64,000 nt of DNA from Rhodobacteraceae bacterium (ex Bugula neritina AB1) (GTDB lineage: Bacteria; Pseudomonadota; Alphaproteobacteria; Rhodobacterales; Rhodobacteraceae), in the NCBI GenBank assembly GCA_001730095.1, contig MDLF01000060.1, positions 1 to 64,000 on the forward strand, read 5' to 3'. The notes beneath the pieces are model-generated. The model saw only the letters and a program-made list of their open reading frames with translations, had not been told where the DNA came from and did not search any database. Each line of letters opens with the position of its first letter. Positions within the stretch are counted from its first letter, which is position 1. This document shows positions 63,491 to 64,000 of the stretch, piece after piece. Both the position numbers and the translations under genes were made by a program.

Positions 63491-63850
63491 TCAGGCGCCG
63501 GGCATTTCCTTGAAGGAGATCGACTCGCCGCAGCCGCAGGCTTCGGAGACATTCGGGTTGTTGAACTTGAAGCCGCTTTCCAACAGCGTCACCTCATAGT
63601 CGATTTCAGTGCCGAACAGGAACATCTGCGCCATCGGGGCGATCAGGATGCGGGCGCCGTCCTGTTCTACCACCTCGTCATTGGCGTCGGGCGCGTCGAC
63701 ATATTCCATGGTATATTCCATGCCCGCACAGCCGCCCTTCTTGACGCCGATGCGCAGGCCGGCATGGCCGTCCTTGGCCATCAGTTTGGCGATCTGGGCC
63801 GCAGCCTTGGGCGTCATGGTCACGGCCTGTTTGCCGGGAATGCCGAACAT
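63491..63850 (-). CDS. A-type Fe-S carrier (SufA/ErpA/IscA family)
   Basis: Protein of 119 aa. The three Fe-S cysteines are Cys41 (KKGGCAGM) and Cys105/107 (ACGCG). It carries Fe-S clusters from an assembly scaffold to target proteins. It is about ten residues longer at the N-terminus than E. coli SufA. The rest of a suf operon is not in the window; ATG 63850 has AAGGAGAG upstream. Confidence 0.93.
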   Translation of the reverse strand: MFGIPGKQAVTMTPKAAAQIAKLMAKDGHAGLRIGVKKGGCAGMEYTMEYVDAPDANDEVVEQDGARILIAPMAQMFLFGTEIDYEVTLLESGFKFNNPNVSEACGCGESISFKEMPGA

Positions 63851-64000
63851 GCGTCTCTCCTTACACTTCCCATCTATCTAAGGTGGGCACCCGGGCGGCT
63901 CAACCCCGCAAGATGCGGAATCGCGTCGGGGCGCAGAATAACATGTCTATCCTGTTCAGGCGTTAAAGAGGCCGCCCCCTGGGCAGAGAGGCGGCCGGGG

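Overview
This window looks like chromosome from a marine alphaproteobacterium of the Rhodobacteraceae (Roseobacter group, Leisingera/Phaeobacter/Ruegeria-like). Evidence: high G+C with strongly G/C third codon positions, a TRAP dicarboxylate transporter beside a DctB/DctD-type pair, a form II coxSLM cluster, Hint-domain proteins, CtrA-type promoter boxes, and characteristic housekeeping blocks. No rRNA, tRNA, CRISPR array, phage or complete insertion sequence was recognised. The genus is not certain.

Layout. 0.2-7.9 kb: Hint-domain protein, SDR, AlkC-like DNA alkylation repair protein, an orphan arsenite methyltransferase, an orphan ABC ATPase, a GNAT enzyme and a WYL regulator with a small monooxygenase-like protein. 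8.1-9.7 kb: tatABC. 9.8-13.6 kb: P-loop kinase, secreted lectin-like protein, class III cyclase and DUF815 ATPase. 13.7-16.5 kb: surE-pcm-nlpD-like. 16.7-30.6 kb: a minus-strand housekeeping block (dnaB, alr, mlaE, mlaF, pqiA-like, radA, cvpA, purF, SDR). It is interrupted by single unusual genes: two A/T-richer hypothetical genes and a Hint protein that has lost its catalytic residues. 30.9-33.3 kb: pyrE and pyrC, separated by a decayed RTX-repeat remnant. 33.3-35.6 kb: an unknown protein, a 13-bp tandem repeat array and a glycosyltransferase.

35.8-44.1 kb: a molybdenum hydroxylase locus with maturation genes (MoxR ATPase, VWA protein, XdhC-like, MoeA/MogA-like) followed by coxS-coxL-coxM. 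CoxL carries the form II motif. 44.2-47.1 kb: soluble MCP-like protein, infC with a non-canonical start codon, and an acidic Ala-rich membrane-anchored protein. 47.2-52.8 kb: assimilatory sulfate reduction operon (cysG, DUF2849, cysI, cysH, DUF934, fpr) divergent from an Lrp-type regulator. 52.8-58.5 kb: DUF1127-like protein, LysR regulator, cytochrome P450 and a DctB/DctD-like pair. 59.2-62.4 kb: dctPQM TRAP transporter. 62.6-63.9 kb: tpiA and a SufA/ErpA-like Fe-S carrier.

The most notable signals are: a dispersed family of intergenic elements built on CCCCGGAGTATTT; three CtrA-like boxes; infC with no ATG/GTG/TTG start; a DctD-like regulator that lacks both the P-loop lysine and the GAFTGA loop; a pseudo-Hint protein; several precise inverted repeats next to regulator genes; and a 29-codon reading frame in its own possible transcription unit. 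No single novel system stands out, but several small ones can be tested.
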